Assembly (NCBI GenBank): GCA_002341315.1
Contig: DDNV01000104.1
Coordinates: 28,404 to 42,760, forward strand
Reading direction: 5' to 3'
Origin: Cellvibrionales bacterium UBA2511
GTDB lineage: Bacteria > Pseudomonadota > Gammaproteobacteria > Pseudomonadales > Porticoccaceae
DNA: 14,357 nt
Position numbers and translations under genes: made by a program. Under the pieces are notes generated by a model. That model was not told where the DNA came from and did not search any database. It was given only the letters and a program-made list of their open reading frames with translations. This document shows positions 1 through 7,539 of this stretch, piece by piece; within the stretch, counting starts at the first letter, position 1; each line of letters starts with the position of its first letter.

Positions 1-96
1 AAAAGTGGTCAGCAGCTCCTGCGCCAGCCAGGCTGAGCGCAGAAGCCACTGGCAGCGCGAACAATAGGTGATGACGATGCGCGGTTTCGGGGACAT
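1..96 (-). CDS. SelW/Rdx-family thioredoxin-like protein, N-terminal part (gene runs off the window)
   Basis: Thirty-two codons are visible from an ATG at 96 to the window edge. The peptide begins MSPKPRIVITYCSRCQWLLR and continues with a helix rich in Leu and Ala. A beta strand followed by C12-x-x-C15 and QWLLRxAWxAQELL is the start of the SelT/SelW/SelH (Rdx) family, small thioredoxin-like proteins thought to act in redox processes. The fourth position of the motif is encoded by TGC, so this is the cysteine form, not a selenoprotein. The start is supported by GGAG eight bases upstream. The gene diverges from the hydroxyacid dehydrogenase across 56 bp. The family call is fairly secure from the motif, but the precise role in bacteria is not known to me and most of the protein is outside the window. 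Confidence 0.75.
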   Translation of the reverse strand, partial: MSPKPRIVITYCSRCQWLLRSAWLAQELLTTF

Positions 97-152
97 CGGG
101 TACACTCCAGTGTCATGACGTTGGATGGCAAGATAACTTTCGGGCAGCGAAT
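97..152. other. 56-bp divergent spacer with a small palindrome
   Basis: The spacer separates the SelW-like gene from the hydroxyacid dehydrogenase. ACACT-CC-AGTGT at 102-113 is a perfect 5-bp inverted repeat, and it contains the Shine-Dalgarno sequence of the SelW-like gene (GGAG on the minus strand). It may be an operator or may be chance. I could not pick a convincing -35/-10 pair for either gene. Confidence 0.3.
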
Positions 153-1103
153 ATGAAAGGGGTAATTCTCGACGCCGACAGCCTTGGAGCAGAGGATGTG
201 GATTTGCGACCGATTACGGACCTGCCGTTGTCGTGGGCAGTCTACGGCAATACCGAGCCGGCAGAGCTCGTCGAACGCATCGCCGGTGTCGACGTGGTGC
301 TGACCAATAAGGTCCTGATCGGGCCGGCGGATCTGACTCCCGAGCTGCGTTATATCGGTGTGCTGGCCACCGGCACCAATGTGGTGGACATCAGTGCTGC
401 GACGGCGAGTGGTGTGGTAGTCACCAATGTGACTGGCTATGGTACCGGTTCGGTGGTCCAGCACACCTGGGCCATGATTCTGGCGCTGACAACGCGTCTG
501 GCTGATTACAATATTGCCGCACTGGATGGGCGTTGGGCCAACAGTTCTACCTTTTGTCTGCTGAACTATCCGGTTTCAGAGCTGGCGGGAAAGACCCTCG
601 GCATTATCGGATACGGGCGACTGGGTCAGGGGGTAGCCGAAATCGGCCGGGCATTTTCCATGCGGGTGGATATCGCCTCCCTGCCATGGCGGCAGAGCGG
701 CGGCGACACGCGCATACCGCTGGACAGATTGCTTCGCGAAGCCGATGTGATCAGTCTGCATTGCCCGCTCACAGCGGAAACCCGCCACCTGATTGGTCGG
801 CGCGAGCTGGCCATGATGAAGCGGTCGGCATTGTTGATTAACTGTGCCAGAGGTGGTCTGGTTGAAGAGCAGGCGCTGGCGGATGCGTTGGAAGCTGGGG
901 AGATTGCCGGTGCGGGGGTGGATGTGCTCACCGAAGAGCCCCCTGTCGATGGCAATCCGCTGCTCAATCCCGATCTGCCCAACCTGATTGTCACACCCCA
1001 CAGTGCATGGGTGGCTCGTGAGGCAAGGCAGCGTTTGGTCACGTTGGCAGCAGATAATCTGCGATCTTATCTGGCTGGCTCGCCAGCAAACCAGGTTCTG
1101 TAG
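153..1103 (+). CDS. hprA: D-2-hydroxyacid dehydrogenase, glycerate dehydrogenase / hydroxypyruvate reductase type
   Basis: This 316-residue NAD(P)-dependent cytosolic enzyme should interconvert a 2-keto acid and a D-2-hydroxy acid, most likely hydroxypyruvate and D-glycerate. The catalytic-domain segment NVTGYGTGSVVQHTWAM (about 92-108) is typical of the glycerate dehydrogenase branch. The nucleotide-binding loop IIGYGRLG lies at 151-158. The family catalytic triad is seen as Arg233 (NCARGG), Glu262 (TEEPP) and His283 (TPHSAW). Length is normal for the family (about 310-330). The start MKGVILDADSLG matches the usual N-terminus, although the ribosome site (GGGCAG) is weak. It is followed after 12 bp by dtd and is probably cotranscribed with it. 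The exact substrate is inferred, and the symbol should be read as 'hprA-like'. Confidence 0.85.
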   Translation: MKGVILDADSLGAEDVDLRPITDLPLSWAVYGNTEPAELVERIAGVDVVLTNKVLIGPADLTPELRYIGVLATGTNVVDISAATASGVVVTNVTGYGTGSVVQHTWAMILALTTRLADYNIAALDGRWANSSTFCLLNYPVSELAGKTLGIIGYGRLGQGVAEIGRAFSMRVDIASLPWRQSGGDTRIPLDRLLREADVISLHCPLTAETRHLIGRRELAMMKRSALLINCARGGLVEEQALADALEAGEIAGAGVDVLTEEPPVDGNPLLNPDLPNLIVTPHSAWVAREARQRLVTLAADNLRSYLAGSPANQVL

Positions 1104-1115
1104 GGGGAGGGCATC

Positions 1116-1553
1116 ATGTTAGGACTGATACAGCGCGTCAGTTATGCCACTGTCGAGGTCAACGGCGACAGAGTGGGTGAAATTGGTCGGGGTATCCTGC
1201 TGTTGCTGGGCGTTCAGGCCGGCGACAATGAGGTAGCTGCCACCCGATTACTTCACAAGGTGCTCAATTACCGTATCTTTCCCGATGATGAGGGCAGGAT
1301 GAACCTCAACCTTCAGCAGATGGGCGGTGGCCTGATGGTTGTTTCCCAGTTCACGCTGGCCGCCGATACCGGTAAGGGGTTGCGGCCGGGGTTCAGCAAT
1401 GCCGCGCCGCCAGAGCGGGCAGAGGCGCTTTACGATTATTTCCTGAGCAGGGCTGAGCACCTCTATTCGGATGTGGCTTCGGGAATTTTTGGCGCAAATA
1501 TGCAAGTGAGCCTGTGCAATGACGGCCCGGTGACCTTTATGCTGGAAGGGTAA
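1116..1553 (+). CDS. dtd: D-aminoacyl-tRNA deacylase
   Basis: This 145-residue cytosolic protein hydrolyses D-amino acids (and, in the family, glycine misattached to tRNA-Ala) from tRNA, keeping D-residues out of translation. It is full length and matches the family from end to end. It opens MLGLIQRVSYATVEV. The motif SQFTLAAD is at 77-84 and NDGPVTF, which carries the Gly-cisPro chirality filter, is at 135-141. RAEALYDYF near 101-109 is also typical. The start is set by a strong GGGGGAGG a few bases upstream. It sits 12 bp behind the hydroxyacid dehydrogenase gene, probably as the second gene of a two-gene unit, and converges with the exported-protein gene about 100 bp away. Confidence 0.97.
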   Translation: MLGLIQRVSYATVEVNGDRVGEIGRGILLLLGVQAGDNEVAATRLLHKVLNYRIFPDDEGRMNLNLQQMGGGLMVVSQFTLAADTGKGLRPGFSNAAPPERAEALYDYFLSRAEHLYSDVASGIFGANMQVSLCNDGPVTFMLEG

Positions 1554-1654
1554 AGTGGAGGGTAGAAAACAGCGCTATTCCTTTGAGGTGGCAGCGCTAT
1601 TGCGTCTTCCGGTGAAGGGCCCAGAGGGCCCCATGGTCTGTTATTGGGTGGCTC
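1554..1654. repeat. Convergent spacer with a 10-bp direct repeat and a GC-rich hairpin
   Basis: CAGCGCTATT occurs at 1570-1579 and again at 1592-1601, a direct repeat with a 22-bp period (about two helical turns). Further right, GGGCCC-AGA-GGGCCC at 1617-1631 can form a compact hairpin in either transcript. No T-run follows on either strand, so it is at best an atypical terminator between the convergent dtd and the exported-protein gene. No coding region is seen here. Confidence 0.4.
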
Positions 1655-2326
1655 TTACTGGGTGACCTTGTTGAATACTTCGGTGGCGGTCTGTTCGATC
1701 ATCGGGATCAGCAGGTCCTGGCCGTCCTGTTCAGCCTTGTTATTAAAGTCATTCCCAGCCACTTGCTTGCCGTTAGTGATGCTCTTCAATTTGTAGTTAA
1801 GCGCAATGGAATCCCCTTTGCGGATGGTCCCCTGAGCCGCCGTCAGCTTTTCCATGGATTCCTGTTGCATTTGTACGCTGGCGGCAGTATTGGCCACGTT
1901 GGCCGCGGTGGTGGCGGCGACAAAACTACCCATGCTTCCACCCACACCGGCGTAGGGCAGCGCCGAGGAGATCACGCCGGCCCCGATGGAAAGTGCCTTG
2001 CCCCAGCTCTTCTTTTTCTGATAGTCCACGTCGGCGGTAAGTATGTAATCGCACCCGGACTGCTTGGCCTCAGCTTCGAGCTGGGCTGGCAGCCGGGACT
2101 GCAGGGCGACCACCTCAAGCATTGGGCCGCTGAGGTAGGAAATCAGCATGTTTTGTACCGGGCTGGATACGTCTTGCCCGCTGGCGCCTTGTCCCAGTTG
2201 GGCTTGAGGGGGGGCAATGGCAATGCAGGGTTTCTGGCCCGCTGAGGCTGTAGTGACACCCAATGCGAGTGTACATGCGAAAAGCAAAGCAGCGGAGCGG
2301 CGGAGTAGTGGGCAATAGGCGATCAT
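1655..2326 (-). CDS. Exported protein of unknown function with a Gly/Ala-rich central segment
   Basis: I do not recognise this 223-residue protein as a named gene. It starts with a classical signal peptide: two Arg at 9-10, a hydrophobic core near 11-25 and a likely cleavage after ASA at 27-29, so the mature protein should be periplasmic. Two cysteines remain (34 and 92) and could pair. Residues 90-100 (SGCDYILTADV) followed by a Lys-rich strand and a later SIALNYKLKSI resemble beta-rich envelope proteins related to TolB/FlgO/CsgG-like folds, but this is only an impression. Residues 113-155 are Gly/Ala-rich and could insert in or lie on a membrane. AGGGAG upstream supports the start. It lies 58 bp behind pfk on the same strand, and the RBS may be hidden in a stem (see 2324-2380). 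Confidence 0.7.
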   Translation of the reverse strand: MIAYCPLLRRSAALLFACTLALGVTTASAGQKPCIAIAPPQAQLGQGASGQDVSSPVQNMLISYLSGPMLEVVALQSRLPAQLEAEAKQSGCDYILTADVDYQKKKSWGKALSIGAGVISSALPYAGVGGSMGSFVAATTAANVANTAASVQMQQESMEKLTAAQGTIRKGDSIALNYKLKSITNGKQVAGNDFNNKAEQDGQDLLIPMIEQTATEVFNKVTQ

Positions 2327-2380
2327 GAGAGCTCCCTCTTTAATGAGTCATGAGATCAGATAATGTGAACAGGAGCTCAT
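2324..2380 (-). promoter_or_regulatory. Possible RBS-masking stem before the exported-protein gene
   Basis: In the minus-strand transcript, AUGAGCUCC (2380 to 2372), five bases after the pfk stop codon, can pair with GGAGCUC-U-CAU (2335 to 2324). The second arm contains the Shine-Dalgarno sequence and the start codon of the exported protein. GGAGCTC/GAGCTCC is a perfect 7-bp match, extended by AT after one bulge, and the loop is about 36 nt. Ribosomes finishing pfk would cover the first arm and could open the stem, giving translational coupling. This is inference from pairing alone. Confidence 0.3.
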
Positions 2381-2384
2381 TTAA

Positions 2385-3647
2385 TCAAATATCAAAGGGC
2401 GTGTTGAGTTTTTTCTTCACCGGTAGTTTGGCGAGTCTGGCATAGTTCGGCACACCGTTGAGATAAGGTGGGTAGTCCTCGCCTTCAATCAGCGGCGCAA
2501 GATAGGTCCTTGCCAGCTGGGTGATGCCGAAACCATCGCGTGAAATAAAATCACTGGGCATCTTCTTTTCAATATTAGCCACCTTGTCCAGCCCGACTTC
2601 CCCCAGTCGCCAGCTGTAATTGTCCCCGGCCAGCCGTTCAATAGTGACCATCACAGAGTTTTTGCCGGCCAACGCGTACTCCACCGCGGCCTGGCCGACT
2701 GCATAAGCCTGTTCTACATCCGTGGCGGAAGCGATATGCCGTGCCGAGCGCTGGAGATAGTCGGCCACCGCCCAGTGGTATTTATAGCCAAGCTCATGCT
2801 TGATCATACTCGCCAGGGTGGGGGCCAGTCCGCCCAACTGTTGATGCCCGAATGCATCGGTGGTGACGGATCCGGCAATCATGGTGCCGTCGGAGTACTG
2901 GACTCCCTCCGAGGCGACGATGACACAGTAGCCCCGTTGCTGGACAGTCTGTTCGACTTTGGCAATGAACTCCTCCTGGGCGAAGGGGATCTCGGGGAAC
3001 AGAATAATATGGGGCGGGTCGCCGGCCTGTTCCGCCGCCATGGCACTGGCAGCGGCAATCCACCCGGCGTGGCGCCCCATTACTTCCAGGATGAAGACTT
3101 TGGTGGAGGACTCGCACATTGCCGCGACATCGAGGCTTGCTTCTTTGGTAGAAATTGCCACGTATTTTGCAACGGAGCCAAAGCCCGGACAATTGTCGGT
3201 GAAGGGCAGGTCGTTATCCACAGTTTTCGGGATATGGATAGCCTGGATTGGATAACCCATTTTTTCCGAGAGCTGGGAGACTTTTAGGCAGGTGTCGGCA
3301 GAGTCGCCACCGCCATTGTAGAAAAAGTAGCCGATATTGTGAGCTTTGAATACCTGGATCAGCCGCTCGTACTCAACGCGGTTTTCTTCCAGGCTCTTCA
3401 GCTTGTATCGGCAAGAGCCGAACGCACCGGAGGGGGTATGGCGCAGGGCCGCAATGGCTTCATCCGATTCCCTGCTGGTGTCAATCATGTCCTCCCGCAG
3501 GGCACCGATAATGCCATTATGACCCGCGTAGACCTTGCCGATTTTATCACTGTGTCGGCGAGCGGTTTCAATGACACCGCAGGCGCTGGCATTAATGACC
3601 GCTGTAACTCCGCCGGATTGTGTATAGAAGGCATTTTTTTTCGGCAT
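2385..3647 (-). CDS. pfp: Pyrophosphate-dependent 6-phosphofructokinase
   Basis: This 420-residue cytosolic enzyme should phosphorylate fructose 6-phosphate with pyrophosphate, reversibly, in glycolysis/gluconeogenesis. In the phosphate-donor loop, the canonical GGDG of ATP enzymes is replaced by GGGDSADT (112-119), with Ser in the place of the ATP-type Gly. PKTVDND at 140-146 carries the Lys characteristic of pyrophosphate enzymes. The sugar-phosphate motif MGRHAGW is at 190-196, and CPGFGSVAKY (153-162) is also typical. The length fits the roughly 400-430-residue pyrophosphate group better than the 320-residue bacterial ATP enzymes. The start has GGGGGA upstream. It diverges from mpl and is followed by the exported-protein gene. 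Donor specificity is inferred from these motifs; the phosphofructokinase family itself is clear. Some annotations would call it pfkA. Confidence 0.9.
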   Translation of the reverse strand: MPKKNAFYTQSGGVTAVINASACGVIETARRHSDKIGKVYAGHNGIIGALREDMIDTSRESDEAIAALRHTPSGAFGSCRYKLKSLEENRVEYERLIQVFKAHNIGYFFYNGGGDSADTCLKVSQLSEKMGYPIQAIHIPKTVDNDLPFTDNCPGFGSVAKYVAISTKEASLDVAAMCESSTKVFILEVMGRHAGWIAAASAMAAEQAGDPPHIILFPEIPFAQEEFIAKVEQTVQQRGYCVIVASEGVQYSDGTMIAGSVTTDAFGHQQLGGLAPTLASMIKHELGYKYHWAVADYLQRSARHIASATDVEQAYAVGQAAVEYALAGKNSVMVTIERLAGDNYSWRLGEVGLDKVANIEKKMPSDFISRDGFGITQLARTYLAPLIEGEDYPPYLNGVPNYARLAKLPVKKKLNTPFDI

Positions 3648-3837
3648 GGGTTCCCCCGTTGGACCGCAATTTTCAGCAGCGGCGAATCATACTGGAAAGC
3701 GTTGGGGATTTCATTTTTTATGGTGGCGTTGCAGTACCGGCTCCGACTAGACTTGCAGGGTAATTGAATCCGCCCGTGAGTTTGCCGGTCGATTCTTGTG
3801 CCGGAGTGCTACAACAGAGACAGGTTATCGAGACAGT
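3648..3837. other. 190-bp divergent spacer between pfp and mpl
   Basis: This gap holds the probable pfp promoter described separately. I see no convincing -35/-10 pair for mpl, although TTGCAG occurs at 3729 and 3753. No conserved small ORF or RNA gene is evident. An in-frame TTG at 3796 could extend Mpl by 14 residues but is rejected because the family N-terminus begins at the ATG at 3838. Confidence 0.5.
3686..3713 (-). promoter_or_regulatory. Candidate sigma-70 promoter of pfp
   Basis: On the minus strand TATGAT (3691-3686) matches five of six bases of the -10 consensus. TGAAAT (3713-3708) is a weak -35 element at a 16-bp spacing. Transcription would start near 3679, giving a leader of about 32 nt before the pfp ATG at 3647. 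Support is the -10 match and position only. Confidence 0.3.
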
Positions 3838-5208
3838 ATGCATATTCATATCCTAGGTATTTGCGGCACATTTATGGGCTCACTCGCGCAGCTAGCCAAA
3901 GCCATGGGGCATGATGTGTCCGGTTGCGACAGTAACGTCTATCCACCGATGAGCACCCAGCTGGAAAATGCCGGTATTACCTTGACGGAAGGCTACGACC
4001 CCGCTCAGCTTAATCCCGCACCGGATCTGGTGGTCATCGGCAATGCGCTGTCCCGCGGTAACCCCGCAGTGGAATATGTGCTGGATAACGGTATTCCCTA
4101 TACATCCGGTCCGCAGTGGCTGGGGGATTATTGCCTCCGCGATCGTTGGGTGCTGGCGGTGGCGGGTACCCACGGTAAAACCACCACAGCCAGCATGTTG
4201 GCGTGGATTCTGGAATATGCCGGTATGCAGCCGGGGTTTCTGATCGGCGGGGTGCCGAACAATTTCGGAGTCTCTGCCCGCCTGGGCGATTCGGCGTTCT
4301 TTGTGGTGGAAGCGGATGAATACGACAGTGCATTCTTTGACAAGCGTTCGAAGTTTGTCCACTACCGTCCGCGCACTGCCATTCTCAATAACCTTGAATT
4401 TGATCACGCCGATATTTTTGCCAACCTGGCTGCCATCCAGACTCAGTTCCACCATTTTGTCCGCACTATTCCCGGCCATGGTCTGATTGTCGCCCCGGTC
4501 AGGGATCTCCCCCTGCAGGCGGTATTGGCAATGGGATGCTGGTCGGAGTACCAGCCGCTGGGTGATCCCGATAGTTGGGATGTGGAGGCCGTGGAACAGG
4601 ACGGTTCGGTTTTCCGGATCAGTTATCAGGGTAAGCCGCGCGGGGTTGTCCAGTGGACGCAGACTGGAAATCACAACATTGCCAACGGCATGGCCGCCAT
4701 CGCGGCCGCACATCATGTTGGTGTCACGCCAGAGGTGTCCTGCGAGGCGCTATGCCAGTTCAGTGGCGTCAAACGCCGTATGGAAAGGCTGGCGACCATT
4801 GATGGTGTCTCGGTTTACGACGATTTTGCCCACCATCCCACTGCCATCGCGACGACCCTGGCCGGTTTGCGCCATCGGGTGGACAGCGAAAAAATCCTCG
4901 CGGTCATTGAGCCACGCTCCAATACCATGAAGCTGGGTATTCATCGCGGTCACCTTGCCGTGGCCACTGCCGATGCCGATCAGGTGCTCTGGTTCCAGCC
5001 GGATAGCGCGAGTTGGTCGCTGGCGGAGGAGGTGGCTGCCGGGCCGGTTTCCGCCGAAGTGCTTGGCACGATTGATGAGTTGGTGGGGCGGATTTTACAG
5101 TTGACGGTGGACGGCACCCATGTGGTGATTATGAGTAATGGCGGTTTTGGCGGCTTGCACAGCAAGCTGGTGGCCGCACTTGAGGAGCGTGCCCATGGCA
5201 GAGTTTGA
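3838..5208 (+). CDS. mpl: UDP-N-acetylmuramate:L-alanyl-gamma-D-glutamyl-meso-diaminopimelate ligase
   Basis: Mpl is a cytosolic Mur ligase that joins recycled murein tripeptide to UDP-MurNAc with ATP, returning it to peptidoglycan synthesis. The protein has 456 residues, almost exactly the E. coli length. It begins [17 protein letters not shown], the family signature. The P-loop GTHGKTT is at 110-116. [16 protein letters not shown] follows in the central domain, then TGNHNIANG. The C-terminal domain has [17 protein letters not shown] and RSNTMK, the last two typical of Mpl/MurC ligases. The start was taken at 3838 rather than the in-frame TTG at 3796, because homologues start with this methionine; its RBS is weak. 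The last 14 nt overlap ubiX, a linkage also seen in Pseudomonas. It diverges from pfp. Confidence 0.97.
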   Translation: MHIHILGICGTFMGSLAQLAKAMGHDVSGCDSNVYPPMSTQLENAGITLTEGYDPAQLNPAPDLVVIGNALSRGNPAVEYVLDNGIPYTSGPQWLGDYCLRDRWVLAVAGTHGKTTTASMLAWILEYAGMQPGFLIGGVPNNFGVSARLGDSAFFVVEADEYDSAFFDKRSKFVHYRPRTAILNNLEFDHADIFANLAAIQTQFHHFVRTIPGHGLIVAPVRDLPLQAVLAMGCWSEYQPLGDPDSWDVEAVEQDGSVFRISYQGKPRGVVQWTQTGNHNIANGMAAIAAAHHVGVTPEVSCEALCQFSGVKRRMERLATIDGVSVYDDFAHHPTAIATTLAGLRHRVDSEKILAVIEPRSNTMKLGIHRGHLAVATADADQVLWFQPDSASWSLAEEVAAGPVSAEVLGTIDELVGRILQLTVDGTHVVIMSNGGFGGLHSKLVAALEERAHGRV

Positions 5209-5803
5209 TCGTTCGATAACCCTGGCAATGACCGGGGCATCCGGTGCCCAGTATGGTTTGCGACTGCTGGACTGTCTGGTTCAGGCCAACTGCCAGATCC
5301 AGTTCCTGATATCGGAAGCGGCGCGGGTTGTGGTGGAAACCGAGACAGAACTGACGTTGCCAGGGGATGAGGCGCTGGAGGACTTTCTGACACTCAACTT
5401 TGATGCGGAGCCGGACCAGATCCTTGTCAATACGTCCCGTGACTGGTTCTCGCCCGTGGCGTCGGGCTCCGCTGCGCCCCGTTCCATGGTGATCTGTCCC
5501 GCCAGTGGCGGCACTATTTCTGCGATTGCCTGTGGTGCCAGCAATAATCTGATTGAGCGTGCGGCAGATGTGGTGATCAAGGAAAAACAGCAGCTGATTG
5601 TGGTCCCCAGAGAGACGCCCCTGTCAGAATTGCATCTCGAGAATCTGCTGAAACTGGCCCGGTTGGGTGTTACCGTGATGCCGGCGATGCCGGGTTTTTA
5701 CCAGAACCCGCAGACGATCGATGATCTGGTGGATTTTCTGGTGGCGAGGTTGCTCGATCATCTGAATATTGAGCAGAGCCTGTTGCCCCGCTGGGGCGGA
5801 TAA
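5195..5803 (+). CDS. ubiX: Flavin prenyltransferase UbiX
   Basis: UbiX attaches a dimethylallyl group to FMN, making the prenylated FMN cofactor needed by the UbiD decarboxylase in ubiquinone synthesis. The 202-residue protein has the FMN-binding loop TGASGAQYG (13-21), [14 protein letters not shown] (101-114), RAADVVIKE (122-130), PRETPL (138-143) and PGFY (166-169). Residues Arg122, Lys129, Glu140, Tyr169 and Arg185 fall exactly at positions I recall as important in P. aeruginosa UbiX. The start at 5195 has GAGGAG upstream and gives a family-like N-terminus; the longer GTG start at 5138 lies deep in mpl and is rejected. It overlaps the mpl end by 14 nt, and its stop TAA shares a base with the next ATG, so the three genes are probably translationally coupled. 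Confidence 0.96.
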   Translation: MAEFDRSITLAMTGASGAQYGLRLLDCLVQANCQIQFLISEAARVVVETETELTLPGDEALEDFLTLNFDAEPDQILVNTSRDWFSPVASGSAAPRSMVICPASGGTISAIACGASNNLIERAADVVIKEKQQLIVVPRETPLSELHLENLLKLARLGVTVMPAMPGFYQNPQTIDDLVDFLVARLLDHLNIEQSLLPRWGG

Positions 5804-6426
5804 TGGCCGCTAACCGGGAACTGTTGTGGTTGCTGGCTGTTCTGCTGGCCGTGCTGGTCTGGTCCTGGATCGCGCCGTTTGATCGCGCTACCTGGTGGCT
5901 TGAGGCGATCCCCGTACTGTTGGCCTTGCCGGTGCTGTACATCACCCGACGGGGTTTCCCGTTGACGCGACTCAGCTATTACCTGATTTTTCTGCACGCC
6001 GTCATTTTGCTGGTCGGTGCCCACTATACCTATGCCAGGGTGCCCCTGGGTTTTTTGGTGGCAGACTGGTTTGATTTTACCCGCAACCACTATGATCGTT
6101 TTGGGCATCTTGCCCAGGGCTTCGTGCCCGCGATTCTGGCGAGAGAAGTCCTCTGGCGCAACCGGGTTGTGGCCGGGCGCTACTGGCTGTTTTTTCTGGT
6201 TACCTGTTTTTGTCTGGCGTTCAGTGCCTTTTATGAATTGCTGGAGTGGTTGACTGCGGTGGTGGGTGGCGATGGTTCCGTCGAGTTCCTCGGCACCCAG
6301 GGGGATGTCTGGGATGCCCAGTGGGATATGTTTATCGCCTTGCTCGGCGCGATAAGTGCCCAGTTGCTGCTGGGTGGCTGGCACGACCGGCAGATGGCGG
6401 TTGTCACTGGGTCAATGAAGCATTGA
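5803..6426 (+). CDS. DUF2238 / YjdF-like inner membrane protein
   Basis: This 207-residue integral membrane protein has about five or six hydrophobic segments (near 8-25, 30-47, 56-74, 104-116, 127-147 and 175-192). It matches the DUF2238 family, of which E. coli YjdF is a member, through conserved polar patches: HYTYARVPLG near 74-83, RNHYDRFGHLAQG (94-106), FYELLEW (143-149) and GDVWDAQWDM (167-176). The clustered Asp, Glu, His and Arg in and beside membrane helices suggest a catalytic or transport site, but no function is established to my knowledge. Its ATG overlaps the ubiX stop as TAATG, so it is the third gene of the mpl-ubiX unit. The C-terminus (after about 192) is short and polar. 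It converges with the hydrolase gene, with 13 bp between the stops. Confidence 0.85.
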   Translation: MAANRELLWLLAVLLAVLVWSWIAPFDRATWWLEAIPVLLALPVLYITRRGFPLTRLSYYLIFLHAVILLVGAHYTYARVPLGFLVADWFDFTRNHYDRFGHLAQGFVPAILAREVLWRNRVVAGRYWLFFLVTCFCLAFSAFYELLEWLTAVVGGDGSVEFLGTQGDVWDAQWDMFIALLGAISAQLLLGGWHDRQMAVVTGSMKH

Positions 6427-6439
6427 TTTTGCCTGTGAT

Positions 6440-7471
6440 TCAAACGCGCTGATACCAGTTAACCCCGCTTTTGTCGGTCTGCATAGTGAGTTTCCCCTGT
6501 GCCATCAGGTAGTGCAGGTGGGCATAGCTTTCGCCCGTGGCCAGAACCAGCATCGAGTTGCCGATCGGTGCCTTGAAAAGTAGCGGAAACAGATCCTTCA
6601 CCCGTTTTGGCCTGTCGCAATGTTCCACAACCCTGTCCAGGTCCCGTTGGTGACCGTCGATCAGAGCCTGCAATCTCGGCTGAGCGCCGGTGAAGGGCAG
6701 GCCGTGGGAGGGCAACACCAGCGTCTTTTCCGGTAGCAGGGCCTTGAGCCTGTGGCAGCTGTCGATCCATGCCTGCAGTGGGTTGCCGGCCGGTTCCATG
6801 GGCCAGACGCTGACGTTGGAGGAAATGGTCGGCAGCAGCTGGTCGCCGGCGATAAACAGGTCCAGTTCGGGGCAGTGCAGGCAGGCGTGCTCGGGGGAGT
6901 GTCCCTCGCCCATGACCAGCTGCCAGCGACGTCCCCCGATGATGAAGCTGTCGCCGTGCTGCAGCCGGTGATAAGTGGCCGGCATCCCGCGGACCATGCT
7001 CCCGAAAGAGCCAAATTTGGCGCGATAGTAACGCAGTTGTTCATCGTTGAAACCGGCGGCCCGATAGAAGCTGATCGCCTCTTCCGGTGCTTCGCGGTTA
7101 CTGTCAGCCAGCAGGATCCGACAATGCATATACTCGCTGCGGGACATCCAGAATTCGGCGCCGCTGTGACGGCACAGCCAGGCGGCGAGTCCGATATGAT
7201 CCGGGTGCATGTGGGTGGCAATCAGGCGTTTTACCGGTTTTTTTGATGACACAATCGGCGAGAGTTTTAACCACAGCTCGGTAGTATCCTCGGTGGCCAG
7301 CCCGGTATCGACTATCGTCCAGCCATCACTTTCTTCAAGCAGCCACAGATTGATATGGTCGAGCCGGAAAGGCAGTGGCATGCGCAGCCAGTGGACGCCG
7401 TCGGCGATCTGTTGGGGTACACCCGGTTTGGGTGGTTTGCGGAATGGATAGATGGGGGACGAATTTGCCAT
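6440..7471 (-). CDS. Metallo-beta-lactamase-fold hydrolase
   Basis: This 343-residue protein, probably cytosolic, belongs to the MBL superfamily of two-metal hydrolases. The first metal motif THMHPDH lies at 86-92 (His87, His89, Asp91, His92). His191 in GEGHSPEH, Asp210 in FIAGDQLLP and His256 in LPSHGLPF complete the usual metal site. A C-terminal region around 275-340, with VKDLFPLLF and AHLHYLMAQGKL, looks like the small winged-helix tail found in the LACTB2-like/glyoxalase-II-like group. The substrate cannot be told from sequence; a thioester, phosphodiester or lactone is possible. The start is supported by GAGG eight or nine bases upstream and gives no signal peptide. It converges with the DUF2238 gene and lies downstream of the nor operon on the same strand, separated from it by two inverted repeats. 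Confidence 0.88.
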   Translation of the reverse strand: MANSSPIYPFRKPPKPGVPQQIADGVHWLRMPLPFRLDHINLWLLEESDGWTIVDTGLATEDTTELWLKLSPIVSSKKPVKRLIATHMHPDHIGLAAWLCRHSGAEFWMSRSEYMHCRILLADSNREAPEEAISFYRAAGFNDEQLRYYRAKFGSFGSMVRGMPATYHRLQHGDSFIIGGRRWQLVMGEGHSPEHACLHCPELDLFIAGDQLLPTISSNVSVWPMEPAGNPLQAWIDSCHRLKALLPEKTLVLPSHGLPFTGAQPRLQALIDGHQRDLDRVVEHCDRPKRVKDLFPLLFKAPIGNSMLVLATGESYAHLHYLMAQGKLTMQTDKSGVNWYQRV

Positions 7472-7488
7472 GCAGGCCTCACAACGTG

Positions 7489-7527
7489 GCGGGACAGCTA
7501 ATGATAGCAGAGTGATGCGTGTCCCGC
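7489..7527 (-). promoter_or_regulatory. 8-bp inverted repeat flanking a -10-like box upstream of the MBL hydrolase
   Basis: GCGGGACA (7489-7496) and TGTCCCGC (7520-7527) are perfect inverted copies with centres 31 bp apart, about three helical turns. Between them, on the minus strand, TATCAT (7506-7501) resembles a -10 box, which would start transcription near 7494 and give a leader of about 23 nt. No good -35 is seen. The layout suits a dimeric operator bracketing the promoter of the hydrolase gene. This is inference only. Confidence 0.35.
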
Positions 7528-7539
7528 GGAGTGAGAAGG

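Noticed and set aside
1..96. Selenoprotein with an in-frame UGA
   Set aside because: The motif is C-S-R-C encoded TGT-TCG-CGC-TGC; no UGA codon is present in the visible part.
3796..3837. TTG start extending Mpl by 14 residues
   Set aside because: The Mpl family begins [12 protein letters not shown], which matches the ATG at 3838, and this gives the E. coli-like length.
3892..4716. Minus-strand open frame of 274 codons inside mpl
   Set aside because: The opposite strand of a GC-rich gene with strong codon bias gives long frames; the mpl motifs on the plus strand settle the coding direction.
5138..5194. GTG start extending UbiX by 19 residues into mpl
   Set aside because: The added residues are the mpl sequence read out of frame. 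GAGGAG before the ATG at 5195 fixes the start.
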